Shown: one piece after another, positions 43,332 to 54,800 of the stretch
Numbering within the stretch: position 1 is the first letter of the stretch
Layout of the letters: every line of letters starts with the position of its first letter
Source of the DNA: Symsagittifera roscoffensis
Taxonomy: Eukaryota > Xenacoelomorpha > Acoela > Convolutidae
Assembly (NCBI RefSeq): GCF_963678635.1
Contig: NC_087062.1
Coordinates: 47,725,283 to 47,789,282, forward strand
Direction of reading: 5' to 3'
DNA length: 64,000 bases
Translations under genes and position numbers: made by a program
The notes under the pieces: generated by a model
The model's database searches: none
The model's input: the letters and a program-made list of their open reading frames with translations, nothing else
Told to the model about the DNA's origin: nothing

Positions 43332-46297
43332 TCATTTGTCTGTGGTCCTGATAAATTTATTTTATCAGTTAAATCTTTTTTTTCAATTAGTGGAAAATGG
43401 TCTTTTTTAGGCGGGTGTTGTTTTGTTCGTTTTTGTTGGGTGTTATTTTTTATCCATTGAGAATATGGGATTGGTTTGAAAGTTGATTTTCCAAGTAGAT
43501 CAACTTCATAATGATTATTTTGACAATCTAAATAAAGTGGGAAATGTTGTAAATTATTTATTTGTGATTGTTCAACGTCAGTTTTTACTGCATATTTGCA
43601 TTCCAATCGGGGTGATGTTTCGTTTTCTGCAAGGTAGAATTTTATGTTTTTGGGTATTTCAACTGTTGTTTTTCGTGTAAGTAATTCAGGTGGTGTATTT
43701 CGACTTAAGGTGTCTGGTAATGCAAGATTTTTTCCTGCAGTCCAAACTATATGTAAGTTTGGAAATTTCATTAGAATTAGTTGAAATCTGTAAACTCTGT
43801 GGTTTGGGTTAGATTTTTGTGTAAAGAGAAAGATGATTGGTTTATGGTCTGTGAATAGAACTGTTGGATGTTTTGATCCAAGTATCAGAAATTCATATTC
43901 TGTCAGTGTATATATTATGGCTGTACATTCTCTCATTAGGGTTGAGAGTCGTAGCTCTGCTTGAGTGAATAATCGAGAATTTGCTGATATGAGGTTCATT
44001 TTATTTGTACCATTATGTGATTGTAATAGTGCTGCACCGATGCCAAAGTTCGAAGCATCGCACATTGCATAAAATGGTTGATTTGAATCTGGAATTGTGT
44101 TTGAAATTTGTTCAGTTAAAAGTTTCTTTATTTCTTCAAATCGTGTTTGATGTTCTGTGTTCCATTCAAAATTATTTTGTTGTCTAAGGATGTTATAAAA
44201 TGGTCGTAGATATAATTGCATTTTATAAACATATTTACTTAAAAAGTTTAACATTCCAAGAAATTCTTGGATTTTCTTTTTATTTGTTGGTGGTTGAAGT
44301 TTTTGAATAGCGTCAATGCGTGATTTCAATGGAGTGATTGTTTTTCTTTCTATATTATGTCCTAAGAATTTAACTCTTGTCAAAAAGAAGTGTGATTTAT
44401 CGGGGGCGGCCTTCAGATTTTCGTTCTGAAGTATTTGGTGATATTTTTCTAAAACATTGAACATCTCGTCTTTTGTTTGTGATTGCATAAAAACATCGTC
44501 TAAATAGGTGATTGCGTTTTTCGTGAGTATTAGTGGTCTAAAAATTTTGCTCATAAAAGCTGAAAATGCTGCTGGTCCTATGGATATTCCATAGAATAAG
44601 CGGTTGAATTCATATTGTTGGTTTCCGATAACAAATTGTGTTAAACGTCGTGATTGTTCATCTAGTGGCATTTGATTGTATGCACTATTCATATCGGCGG
44701 TTGTAAAGTATTTGCCGTTTATTTTTGTTAAAATAACTTGTATTGGTTCAATGGGCCAATTACATTTTGATTCATCTACAAGTGAATTGAGGTATCTAGC
44801 ATCGAGAACGATTTTTAATGATTCTCCTTTAGCTAGAATGATAACAGGGTTGATAAATGTGTTGCCTTTTGGTTGTTCTTCTTTGTTTACTGGTGATATA
44901 ATGTTGTATTGTTCTAAAATGTCGAGTAATCTGTTCACTTTATCATGTAAGTGAATTGGTACTTTACTTGCTCTCTGTTTTTTGAAAACTGCGTCTGGTT
45001 TTAACGGGAGATGTAGTGATGAACTGATTTTTCCAACATCGAATTTTGATGTTGCATAGACTGATGAATATTTAATTAGCTGTTTGGCTAACTTTTCGAA
45101 TTCGTCTTGTGTTATTTGTGAATGTTGGAAATTAAACATTGTTAAAAATTTCTGTTGGTCCTCTGTGTAGTTACTTATGTTGAATGTAGGTTTGAAATAT
45201 GGAGTTTTTGTGAAATAATCCGTATTTCTGTTTTCGTTACTTATTATATTATTTATAGATAATTCTTCATTAAGAATTGTAGATTGGCAAATATCTAGTA
45301 ATTGGAGTATATTATTTACGCGATAGGCTTTTTCGTGTATTGGTGATATTGTAGCGTTGGTTTCACAATATCCTAAAAGTCCTAAAGGTAATGTTACTTG
45401 GTAAGGTGTGTTGTTATAGACATGTAAGAAAATGATATCGGAATTCGAATTTTTCAAATATTTTATGGATGAGATTGTGATTTTGAAAAATTTGTGAATA
45501 GGTTTGAATTCAAATTCTGACATATAAAATTTTTGTTTGTTTTGTTCTTTATCATATTGGTGAACTTGTTTGATTGAAAAATTATAGATATTTCCTGATA
45601 GTGGTTTTAGGTGTTTTCTTTGTTGGTTAAATATCGGGTAGAATTTTGAAAAGAATGGTGGTTGTTTATTTAATCTTTGAAAAAATGTTAAGGATGTTTC
45701 TTTTGTTTTTGTATATTTATCTTTGATTAATATTTTACTATTTAGTATGTTAATTGTTGGTATATACTTCGAAATAAATGGTATTCCAATGATATTATAT
45801 TTAATATCGGTGATATGGAATATTTGTTTAAATGGCTTATTTAAAATTTTGCTTTGCTCCATTGTTCTGGTGGGGAGGAGAAATAATTGGATTTTTCCGT
45901 AGTTTATCAATGTTGATCCTTGTGCTGTTGCTAACTTACTGGAGGTTTCAAGAGGTGTTAGCTTTGGGTGTAAAGTTTTTATTTCATTCCATGTGGGGAT
46001 GTTTATTATGTTTCATTCTGCTCCTGAATCAATTAAAAAATCTATTTCAAGGTCTGGTGGTTGAAATTCTTTATTTCTTGGGCTTTCTAAGAGAAATGGT
46101 ATTGTCCAAATTTTTTCTTTGGGTTTTTCTTTTTGTATGTTTTGATAAATGTGGTTTGTATTCAAGCATTTTGTTTTGGTATTTTTATTGGTTTGATTTG
46201 TAGTGTTAATCTCATTTGTTTCTTGCGTCGTTGGTGTGGAATTTATGGGTGTAGTGTAATAATTTTGAAGAAATTCTGATTGATTTTCATATATGTG
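43316..46297 (-). pseudogene. B-in protease, reverse transcriptase and RNase H part of pol
   Basis: It reads in frame with gag after a TGA at 46298-46300 and contains another TGA at 46013-46015, four residues after the protease active site (FLIDSGAE). B-out has TCA (Ser) at both places. Then RT: VIILAKGES and LKIVLDARYLNS, TTADMNSAYNQMPL, FNRLFYGISIGPAAFS, and the catalytic ITYLDDVFMQ. RNase H has YAMCDASNFGIGAALLQ and LFTDHKPIIFL, with its first Asp intact. It ends early at 43316 through a 1-nt deletion. Confidence 0.85.
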
Positions 46298-49200
46298 TCA
46301 TGAAAAGGGTTGTTCATATATGACAGATTCATAGTCATTTTCGACTTTTATCATGTTGATAGAAAGAGTGTTTTCAGTATCACTTTCTGAATCTGATGAT
46401 GTACAGTTTATTTGATTGAGTTGTAACGTATCAGTTACTGTGTCATCAATACCTGGAGGGTCTGATGTTGTTTCTGGATTAGATTGTACTTGATTGATTT
46501 GTCTTTGGTGTTTAGGTGTACTACTTCTGTGGCGATTATTAGAATTATTATAGTTGCTATTATTCCGGTGTGGTGATTGGGAATAATTTCTATAACGATT
46601 ATTATAACTTGAGTGTCGATTTTGTGAATTATTTCGCGATCTGTTTTGGTAATTATTGTTTGGTCTGTTATAGTTCGATCTATTATATGAGTTATTCCTT
46701 GATTGATTGTTCGGGTAATTCTGGTTTCGGTTGTTTGAATAACTTCTATTGCGATTATAGGAGTAGTTTCTATTCCTATTGTATGATGAATTTCGTGATT
46801 GGTTGTTTGGATAGTAGTTATTTCTTGATTGGGAATTAGATCTAGAAACAAATCGTTGTGTATTTGAATTTGATCTGGAGTAGTTATTTCGACTATTTGG
46901 TCTATTGTAGTGATTTTGTGATGAATTATTCGTGTTTCTTCGTTCTGGTGATCTTCCTCTATAACTTGAGTTATATGGTGATTGATTTCTTGTATAATTT
47001 GTATTGTTCGGGAGTGGTTTTCCTGAACTGTTGTTGCTGTAGACTGTTTTGTTCGGTAGGTTTTGATCTTTTTTCATGTATTGATAGAATGATTTATTTG
47101 GTTCTTTATATTTTTGAGGTTTATTTTGATTGTCTTGCTGTTTTTGTCTACATTCGGAAATACTATGTCCGTATCGTCGGCAATAATTACACCATTTTTT
47201 GAAAGATGGTTTGCCTTTAAAGTTTGGGTTCTTTTCGTAAATATTGAGTATTTCAGTGATTTTTTCAACGAGGTCTGTCTCTGATTCCTGTATATTATTA
47301 ATATTAGTGGGAGTCGTTTCAATTCTGTTAACGTATTGTAATTTCAGATTTTCCGTTTCTTCTAGTTTCATCGTGATTTCTGCTTGTTCTAATTTGTCTA
47401 CTAGTTTTCGAAAATCTAAATCGGGTTCTCGAATTGAAGAAGGATGGGATGCTCTCTTTTTTATTGCTATTTTCCTTAATTGTGGTGTTAAGGTCATCAT
47501 TAAGATTTCTGTCATCTTTGTGTTTTTATAGTCGTGTGTATTTAATGAATATGCTTTTCGAACTAGTGTTTCGATTCGTACTGCTATTTGCTTGATGGTT
47601 TCGTTTGGTAATCTGCGAATTTCATTACATAAAACTCTTTGTTGTTGTTTGTTTCTTTCGGAGTCAAACATTTTTGAAAATTCCTGTGTAAACCTTTTCC
47701 AGTTTGATTTTATTTCTAGAGGTGGTACTGAAAACCATTTTTGGGCTGCGCCATCTAAGGTTGTTTGTATTAACGCTGTGCGTCGATGTATCCAATTTTG
47801 ATGTAGTGGCGTATTAATTGGTTCAGGTCCAATATTTAAAATCAGGTTTGCTGTTACTGCATTTAAATAATCTTCTACAGAGTATTCAGGGTCTGTTCCT
47901 GTGAAAACCATTAAAGGTTTGTTTGATGTTATTGATGATCCACCCATAAGGTATGGATTCATTGTCATTTGTAATGATTCTGCTGCATTTGGCATTTGAG
48001 AAAAATTTGAAAGTTGGTTTCTTGTTATTTCATGTTGCTGGAGATAATATGGGAGTGGTATTTCATTTTGCATTTGTGATGGTTGATACGAGTGTGCAGT
48101 CATTGGATTTTGTTGTTGAATTGGTTGAAAAGATTGTGTATTAATTAGATTTTGTTGTTGAATTGGTTGTTGATGTTGTGCATCTATTGGTTGTGGAGAA
48201 AAATTTCTATGATTTGTACGTGTTTTCTGTATTCCTTGTCTACGATATTCTTGAGTGTTTGGTGCAAATATATCTGGTTGTAAGAAATCATCATTTGAGG
48301 ATAAATAATCCATTTGATAAGATGTCTGTTTTTTATTTTTATTTTGTTGAAAAAATGGGTAATTTTCACTGTGATCCTGTGGAGGATTTGTTTGGAAATT
48401 TATTGAATTAGGTTGGGTCATTGGGTTATCCCAATTTCGAGATCTTGTATATTGGTTAAAATTTCTTTGTGGTTGGTTATATGTTTTTGATGGATGTGTA
48501 TAATTATAATTATGGTCTGCAAAGTTGTTTCTAGTGAATGTTTTGCGTGTTTTTGATGGTATTGTCATGGGTCTGTATGTTTGGTAATCCATATGTGAAT
48601 ATTTAGGGGCAACCGAAGGTTTAACGGTTGATTGTAAGGTTACCTGTGTTTGTGAAGGATTTGTATTTCTTGGTGTTGTTAAATTTGGGCGTATTGGTGA
48701 AATACTTTGTTGTGTAGTTGTTGTGTGTACAATTTCTTCATTTATGAAGTGTGATGGTGTCTGGATATCTTGTTGAGTAAGATTCCTAGTTCCATTGAGG
48801 TTTTCATTGTGTATAACTGTAGAGTTTAAACTATTATTTTGTGTATCGGGCAAAAATGTATTATAGTTTAATGGTGTTGCATCAATGGTTAATGGTATTA
48901 CTTTTACATAATCTCTTATGTAAGATATCGTACTTATTGCTTGACTTGAGATTGATTGTGGGAAGCTTATAAATGCGGGATGAGACCATTCGGGGTCCCA
49001 AACATAATCTGATTGTTCTGTGATAACGGTATCATCGTTCGAGTTTTGGGGTCTAAAATTTTTTCTTGCTTGTGCAATTAAATCAATATTGTGTGTGAAA
49101 TAATCTATTATGAACCATGCCAAAATTTTTTGTAGATCGTGTTTTGTATGTTGTGAAACGTCGTCTTTTGTGAAATTTTCTTTAATGATGTTTAAATAAC

Positions 49201-49714
49201 TAGAGAGTAGTGTGATTTCATGTCGTACTTTCAAATGTTTAGATGTTTCTGTCGGTGAGACATTTGTTATTGGGATTTCGTTTTCTAATATCGAAATATA
49301 ACTATATATTATTGCGAAAACTTCATTGGTGAATATGGAGTTTGCTCTTTGTGAGTTATGATATTGGATGCTTTTTATATATTCTGAAAAAACTTTTGAA
49401 AATTCTAAATCAAGATCGTCTGTTTGAATTGTATATTTTCTATTATTATGGTTTGGTGAGGTGAATTCTATGGAGTAGATTCCATACTGTTGTGTTATGT
49501 TGCATATATCTTTTAAGTAGTGGTCTATGATTTGTCTTTTGATTTTTACATCTGGGAACTCTGTTTTACATGGACTGATTCCGGGTTCAAATAAATTTAA
49601 TAGTAAATTTTTGCTAAATATATGCTGTCCTCTATCAGTGGTTGCATCTACTATAAAAGGAAAGATTTCATCATCATCTGGACTTTCTTCACCTGGGGTG
49701 TGCGTTGAGCTCAT
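46298..49714 (-). CDS. B-in gag, 1,138 codons up to a TGA
   Basis: ATG at 49714 inside ORF1. Order: acidic N-terminus and helical matrix-like domain (1-240), Thr/Gln/Asn/Pro-rich linker (about 300-610), retrotransposon-gag capsid domain (WIHRRTALIQTTLDGAAQKW, FSKMFDSERNKQQQRVL, LPNETIKQIAVRIETLVRKA; about 640-850), zinc knuckle CNYCRRYGHSISEC (CX2CX4HX4C), then about 150 residues of Asn/Arg/Ser/Tyr-rich repeats, and an acidic end. In B-out the frame runs straight into protease, so the final TGA is probably a mutation, though readthrough cannot be excluded. At over 1,100 residues it is much longer than usual Ty3 Gag. Confidence 0.85.
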   Translation of the reverse strand: MSSTHTPGEESPDDDEIFPFIVDATTDRGQHIFSKNLLLNLFEPGISPCKTEFPDVKIKRQIIDHYLKDICNITQQYGIYSIEFTSPNHNNRKYTIQTDDLDLEFSKVFSEYIKSIQYHNSQRANSIFTNEVFAIIYSYISILENEIPITNVSPTETSKHLKVRHEITLLSSYLNIIKENFTKDDVSQHTKHDLQKILAWFIIDYFTHNIDLIAQARKNFRPQNSNDDTVITEQSDYVWDPEWSHPAFISFPQSISSQAISTISYIRDYVKVIPLTIDATPLNYNTFLPDTQNNSLNSTVIHNENLNGTRNLTQQDIQTPSHFINEEIVHTTTTQQSISPIRPNLTTPRNTNPSQTQVTLQSTVKPSVAPKYSHMDYQTYRPMTIPSKTRKTFTRNNFADHNYNYTHPSKTYNQPQRNFNQYTRSRNWDNPMTQPNSINFQTNPPQDHSENYPFFQQNKNKKQTSYQMDYLSSNDDFLQPDIFAPNTQEYRRQGIQKTRTNHRNFSPQPIDAQHQQPIQQQNLINTQSFQPIQQQNPMTAHSYQPSQMQNEIPLPYYLQQHEITRNQLSNFSQMPNAAESLQMTMNPYLMGGSSITSNKPLMVFTGTDPEYSVEDYLNAVTANLILNIGPEPINTPLHQNWIHRRTALIQTTLDGAAQKWFSVPPLEIKSNWKRFTQEFSKMFDSERNKQQQRVLCNEIRRLPNETIKQIAVRIETLVRKAYSLNTHDYKNTKMTEILMMTLTPQLRKIAIKKRASHPSSIREPDLDFRKLVDKLEQAEITMKLEETENLKLQYVNRIETTPTNINNIQESETDLVEKITEILNIYEKNPNFKGKPSFKKWCNYCRRYGHSISECRQKQQDNQNKPQKYKEPNKSFYQYMKKDQNLPNKTVYSNNSSGKPLPNNTNYTRNQSPYNSSYRGRSPERRNTNNSSQNHYNRPNSRNNYSRSNSNTQRFVSRSNSQSRNNYYPNNQSRNSSYNRNRNYSYNRNRSYSNNRNQNYPNNQSRNNSYNRSNYNRPNNNYQNRSRNNSQNRHSSYNNRYRNYSQSPHRNNSNYNNSNNRHRSSTPKHQRQINQVQSNPETTSDPPGIDDTVTDTLQLNQINCTSSDSESDTENTLSINMIKVENDYESVIYEQPFS

Positions 49715-50156
49715 TTTTTCGTTCGATGACTGTTAATATGTAATTATTAATGTGTCGAATTGGTTGATTCCAATTGTATAAATGTACTGGTTTGTGTTTA
49801 TAATGCTTTTTTATTCTTCTTTTTCCTCTTTTTGATGAATTTGAAGTTGTTTCTGAGTCAGAAAAATATAATTGATCGTGAAGTGGGCAATTTTTATCTA
49901 TTGATTCTTTTAGTTTGTAAAGTTCGTCTAAACTGTTGGTTTCTGATTCTGAAAATGCGTTTCGATTTTTTGAAAATCTTTTTCGTGTTATTTGTCTTTG
50001 TTTCGTTATTATTTTTCTTTTTAGTGTTTTTCGTTTTGTTCGAATGTATCCAACTGTTTGTGTATGAGGTGTGATTACAAGGTCGTATTTTTTGTTATCT
50101 ATTTCACAATTGTGTAAAACGATTGTTTGTTTATTTCCTAGGTTTTTAAATGACAT
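49689..50156 (-). CDS. B-in ORF1, 155-aa basic protein
   Basis: Intact counterpart of 31331-31798 with about six amino-acid changes (for example DNKK for NNKK, PLHD for PIHD). The two basic patches and the acidic Ser-rich middle are kept, as is the 26-nt overlap with gag. Conservation in two diverged copies supports a real gene. Confidence 0.7.
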   Translation of the reverse strand: MSFKNLGNKQTIVLHNCEIDNKKYDLVITPHTQTVGYIRTKRKTLKRKIITKQRQITRKRFSKNRNAFSESETNSLDELYKLKESIDKNCPLHDQLYFSDSETTSNSSKRGKRRIKKHYKHKPVHLYNWNQPIRHINNYILTVIERKNELNAHPR

Positions 50157-51088
50157 AAGGTTTAGGATGACGGATGCAAAAGGTTGTTAAATGATTTCTA
50201 TTTTCTTAAACTGTTAGTTCTTACGATTTTTTTGGTTAGCTTAACCTGGGTCTGTTTGTTCAGGGTTGGAGAGAAAAGTATATCGATTCCGAAGAATGAT
50301 TTTTTACTTTCTCGTGGCTAGTATAAGTTAAGGTGTTAACTTACTTAATCTTACTTAGGGGTAGTGATTGTGTTCAAGGGTTGGAGAATAGTAAATCGAT
50401 CCACAAGGTTCAGGTATAATTAGAACGCGAGTAGTTCGTTAGATACTATTTTAAACTTACTAAGTCTAAGATTTATCCTGGGTCTGGTAAGAGCGGGGGT
50501 CAAGTGAAGGATGAATAACCGAAGTTCTTCACTGTTTATCCTAATTTGAATGATTAGTTTTGTTTAAAAATTTCTATTAGTCTTAGGTCTTTAGAAAGGG
50601 TTGGGTAGTGAATCGACGTTTGAGGTCGTTAGACACTAATTAAGTGGGTGGAGAGAACAAAGTTGTTCTGTTTGATCCAAGGATAAGCCTTGGTGATCAA
50701 ATTTGAAATTTAATTAAGTAGAAAATGATTTAAGATCCAAGGATAAGCCTTGATGATCTGGTTTTAAAATTAAGTGAATTTAAGTTTTAATAAAATTTTA
50801 AATGTGTGTAAAGGAAAGATTTAGTGTTTTGATGATAATAAAGGGTTTATGATTGCTGTTATGTTTTAGATGATGGAGCTGGAACAACAGGATGATTTAT
50901 GATTACTAACCATTTATTGTCATGCTACTAATTTTTATTTTTATTTTTCAATAAATTTTTTTCAAACATGTTTTGTATATTACTGCAGAGTTTTAGGAAA
51001 ACGATCTTAGATCTTTTTATCAATCGTTATTGTATATTAATAATTTTGTTTAGCGCCTGAAATGATTTTGAAGATTAACTTCAAGGTT
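50157..51088 (-). promoter_or_regulatory. B-in structured 5-prime leader
   Basis: Counterpart of 30403-31330. The paired ATCAAGG/CCTTGGAT stem-loops (about 50670-50760) and the four larger hairpins are retained, and the two GTAAGT sites are unchanged. Differences are mostly single bases and short indels outside the stems I checked. Confidence 0.5.
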
Positions 51089-51322
51089 TTATGTTTGCAA
51101 ATGAAAATCTAAATTCATTGCTAGTAGTATTCTAAATATAAAAGTTTGTTCTGGTTTTTGCCTAACTATCATATAGCTATATGGCAAGTTTCTACTTTGT
51201 CGTATGTCGTCTCTGGTTCGAGGTCTTCTTCCAATTCCGGGTAGTTCTGTTATGGTTCGGAATATTGGCTCTGATCTATTGAGTCGTAGAGACATTTCGA
51301 TTAAATTATTGTCGTATAACAT
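51089..51322 (-). CDS. B-in leader ORF, 77 aa
   Basis: Same start, stop and length as 30169-30402, with one conservative amino-acid change (Val to Ile) and six synonymous base changes. It lies 87 nt inside the 5-prime LTR. See the B-out copy for composition. Confidence 0.65.
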   Translation of the reverse strand: MLYDNNLIEMSLRLNRSEPIFRTITELPGIGRRPRTRDDIRQSRNLPYSYMIVRQKPEQTFIFRILLAMNLDFHLQT

Positions 51323-51397
51323 TTTGTAAATGTTTTTGTCTAATTTCTAATCTATTTTGGTTAATTCTAAGCTATTAAGGTCTTGTTCGAGACTTAT

Positions 51398-51407
51398 GGT
51401 CGCACCA
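51398..51407 (-). other. B-in primer-binding-site candidate
   Basis: On the minus strand TGGTGCGACC begins two bases after the LTR end, as in B-out. Confidence 0.6.
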
Positions 51408-51409
51408 GA

Positions 51410-51819
51410 TGAGTTAGGACCGAGTTGGTTAACTCATAGAGTAATTTCGGATAGGGTACACCGTCTGCTCGTCACGCTATCTTATTTTCGGCCGGATAGA
51501 TTCGTGCAACTTCTTAGTCTAATACCAATCCTAATCTTACTCTTATACTATCTAGTCTCAGGTTGTTTAACTAGTCTCTGCTAGGCTCAATAGATCTAGG
51601 GTATACTGGTTTATTGCGGCTGCTGAAGTGCTCGGGAGAGTCCAACTAATTTCTAAGTTAAATTCAAATCTCTCTGGTGCTGAAATTACAAGTAACTTCA
51701 GCACTTACAAATAAGTGGGTTGTTAGTTAGATGGATCATGATTGGTTAATATTAAATACTTTACATTGGTAAAATATCTAAATTATCCAATCATAAAATG
51801 TAGTCTAGATCAGGTTCCA
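51410..51819 (-). repeat. B-in 5-prime LTR
   Basis: 410 bp, identical by eye to 32913-33322, starting TGGAACC at 51819 in element orientation. ATAC target duplication at 51820-51823. Confidence 0.93.
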
Positions 51820-51823
51820 ATAC

Positions 51824-54800
51824 AGACCCATGACAATACCGCCAAAAACACGCAAAACGTTCACTAGAAACAACTTTGCAGACCATAATTATAATTACAC
51901 ACATCCATCAAAAACAAATTATCAACCACGAAAAAATTTTAGTAATTATACAAGATCTCAAAACTGGGATAATCCAATGGCACCACCTAATTCAGTAAAT
52001 TTCCACACAAATTTACATCCTCCACAGGATCGTAGTGAAAACTATCCATTTTTTCAACAAAATAAAAATAAAAAACAAACATCTTATCAAATGGATTACT
52101 TATCCTCAGGTGATGATTTCTTACAACCAGATATATTTACACCTTATAATCAAGAATATCGTGGACAAGGAATACAGAAACCACATACATATCATAGAAA
52201 TTTTTCTCCACAACCAATAGATACACAAATTCAACAACCAATTCAACAACAAAACCCAAATAATAAATCTTTTCAACCAATTCAGCAACAAAACCCAATG
52301 ATTGCAAACTCGTACCAACCAGCACAAATGCAAAATGAAATACCACTCCCATATTATCTTCAACAACACGAAATAACAAGAAATCAACTCTCAAATTTTT
52401 CTCAAATGCCAAATGCAGCAGAATCATTACAAATGACGATGAATCCATACCTTATGGGTGGATCATCAATAACATCAAATAAACCTTTAATGGTATTCAC
52501 AGGAACAGACCCTGAATATTCTGTAGAAGACTATTTAAATGCAGTCACAGCAAATTTGATTTTAAATATAGGACCTGAACCAATTAATACGCCACTACAT
52601 CAAAACTGGATACATCGACGCACAGCGTTAATACAAACAACTCTAGATGGCGCAGCCCAAAAATGGTTTTCAGTATTGCCTATAGAGATAAAATCAAATT
52701 GGAAAAGATTTACACAAGAATTTTCAAAAATGTTTGACTCCGAAAGAAACAAACAACAACAAAGAGTTTTATGTAATGAAATTCGCAGATTACCAAACGA
52801 AACCATCAAGCAATTAGCAGTACGAATCGAAACACCAGTTCGAAAAGCATATTCATTAAATACACATGATTATAAAAACACAAAGATGACAGAAATCTTA
52901 ATGATGACCTTAACACCACAATTAAGGAAAATAGCAATAAAAAAGAGAGCATCCCATCCTTCGTCAATTCGAGAACCCGATTTAGATTTTCGAAAACTAG
53001 TAGAAAAACTAGAACAAGCAGAAATCACAATGAAACTCGAAGAAACGGAAAATCTGAAATTACAATACGTTAACAGAATTGAAACAGCTTCCACAAATAT
53101 AAATAATATACAAGAATCAGATACAGATCTCGTTGAAAAAATCACTGAAATACTCAATATTTACGAAAAACACCCAAACTTTAAAGGCAAACCATCTTTC
53201 AAAAAATGGTGTAATTATTGCCGACGATACGGACATAGTATTTCCGAATGTAGACAAAAACAGCAAGACAATCAAAATAAACCTCAAAAATATAAAGAAC
53301 CAAATAAATCATTCTATCAATACATGAAAAAAGATCAAAATCTACCGAACAAAACAGTCTACAGCAACAACAGTTCAGGAAAACCACTCCCGAACAATAC
53401 AAATTATACAAGAAATCAATCACCATATAACTCAAGTTATAGAGGAAGATCACCAGAACGAAGAAACACGCATAATTCATCACAACATCACTACAATAGA
53501 CCAAATAGTCGAAATAACTACTCCAGATCACATTCAAATACACAACGATTTGTTTCTAGATCTAATTCCCAATCAAGAAATAGTTATTATCCAAACAATC
53601 AATCACGAAATTCATCATACAATAGGAATAGAAACTACTCAAATAATCGGAATAGAAGTTATTCAAACAACCGAAACCAGAATTACCCGAACAATCAATC
53701 AAGGAATAACTCATATAATAGATCGAACTATAACAGACCAAACAATAATTACCAAAACAGATCGCGAAATAATTCACAAAATCGACACTCAAGTTATAAT
53801 AATCGTTATAGAAATTATTCCCAATCACCACACCGGAATAATAATAACTATAATAATTCTAATAATCGCCACAGAAGTAGTACACCTAAACATCAAAGAC
53901 ATATTAATCAAGTACAATCTAATCCAGAAACAACATCAGACCCTCCAGGTATTGATGACACAGTAACTGATACGTTACAACTCAACCAAATAAACTGTGA
54001 ATCATCAGATTCAGAAAGCGATGCAGAAAACACTCTCTCCATCAACATGATAAAAGTCGAAAACGACTATGAACCTGTTATATATGAAGAACCTTTTTCA
54101 TCACACATATATGAAAATCAATCAGAACTCCTTCACAATTATTATATTGAACCCGTCCATTCCACACCGACGACACAAAAAACTAATGAAATTAACACTA
54201 CAAACCAACCCAATGAGAAAGAAAAAACAAAATGCTTGAATACAAATCACATCTACCAAAACATACAAAAAGAACAACCCAAAGAAAAAATTTGGACAAT
54301 ACCATTTCTTTTGGAAAGCCCAAAAAGCAAAGAATTCCAACCACCAGATCTTGAAATTGATTTTTTAATTGATTCAGGAGCAGAATCAAATATAATAAAC
54401 ATTCCCACATGGAATGAAATAAATACCTTACACCCAAATCTAACACCTCTTGAAACCTCCAGCAAACTAGCAACAGCACAAGGATCAACATTAATAAACT
54501 ACGGAAAAATTCAATTATTTCTTCTCCCCACAAGAACAATGGAGCAAAACAAAATTTTAACTAAACCATTTAAACAAATATTCCATATCACTGATATTAA
54601 ACATAATATCATTGGAATACCGTTTATCTCTAAATATATACCAACAATCAACATCTTGAATAGTAAAATATTAATCAAAGATAAATATACAAAAACAAAA
54701 GACACATCCCTAACATTTTTTCAAAGATTAAATAAACAACCACCATTTTTTTCAAAATTTTACCCAATATATAACCAACAAAGAAAACACTTGAAACCAC

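Larger units (their letters stand above)
32913..51819 (-). mobile_element. B-in: complete giant Ty3/gypsy retrovirus-like element, 18,907 bp, nested in B-out gag
   Basis: The minus-strand element is bounded by 410-bp LTRs (32913-33322 and 51410-51819) that I find identical, with a 4-bp ATAC duplication. Gene order from right to left: leader ORF, structured leader, ORF1, gag-protease-RT-RNase H-integrase, two tiny hydrophobic ORFs, AUG-less ORF, env-like gene, 601-aa ORF, 1.6 kb 3-prime region. Gag-pol has two in-frame TGA codons and one 1-nt deletion, and env has an 8-nt and a 1-nt deletion, so the copy is defective despite its young LTRs. At nearly 19 kb it is two to three times the usual size for Ty3/gypsy. 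Confidence 0.95.

Noticed and set aside
53550-53966. 138-codon open frame inside gag, also at 46435-46851 on the other strand
   Set aside because: Shadow frame of the Asn/Arg/Ser-rich gag region; low complexity makes alternative frames open.
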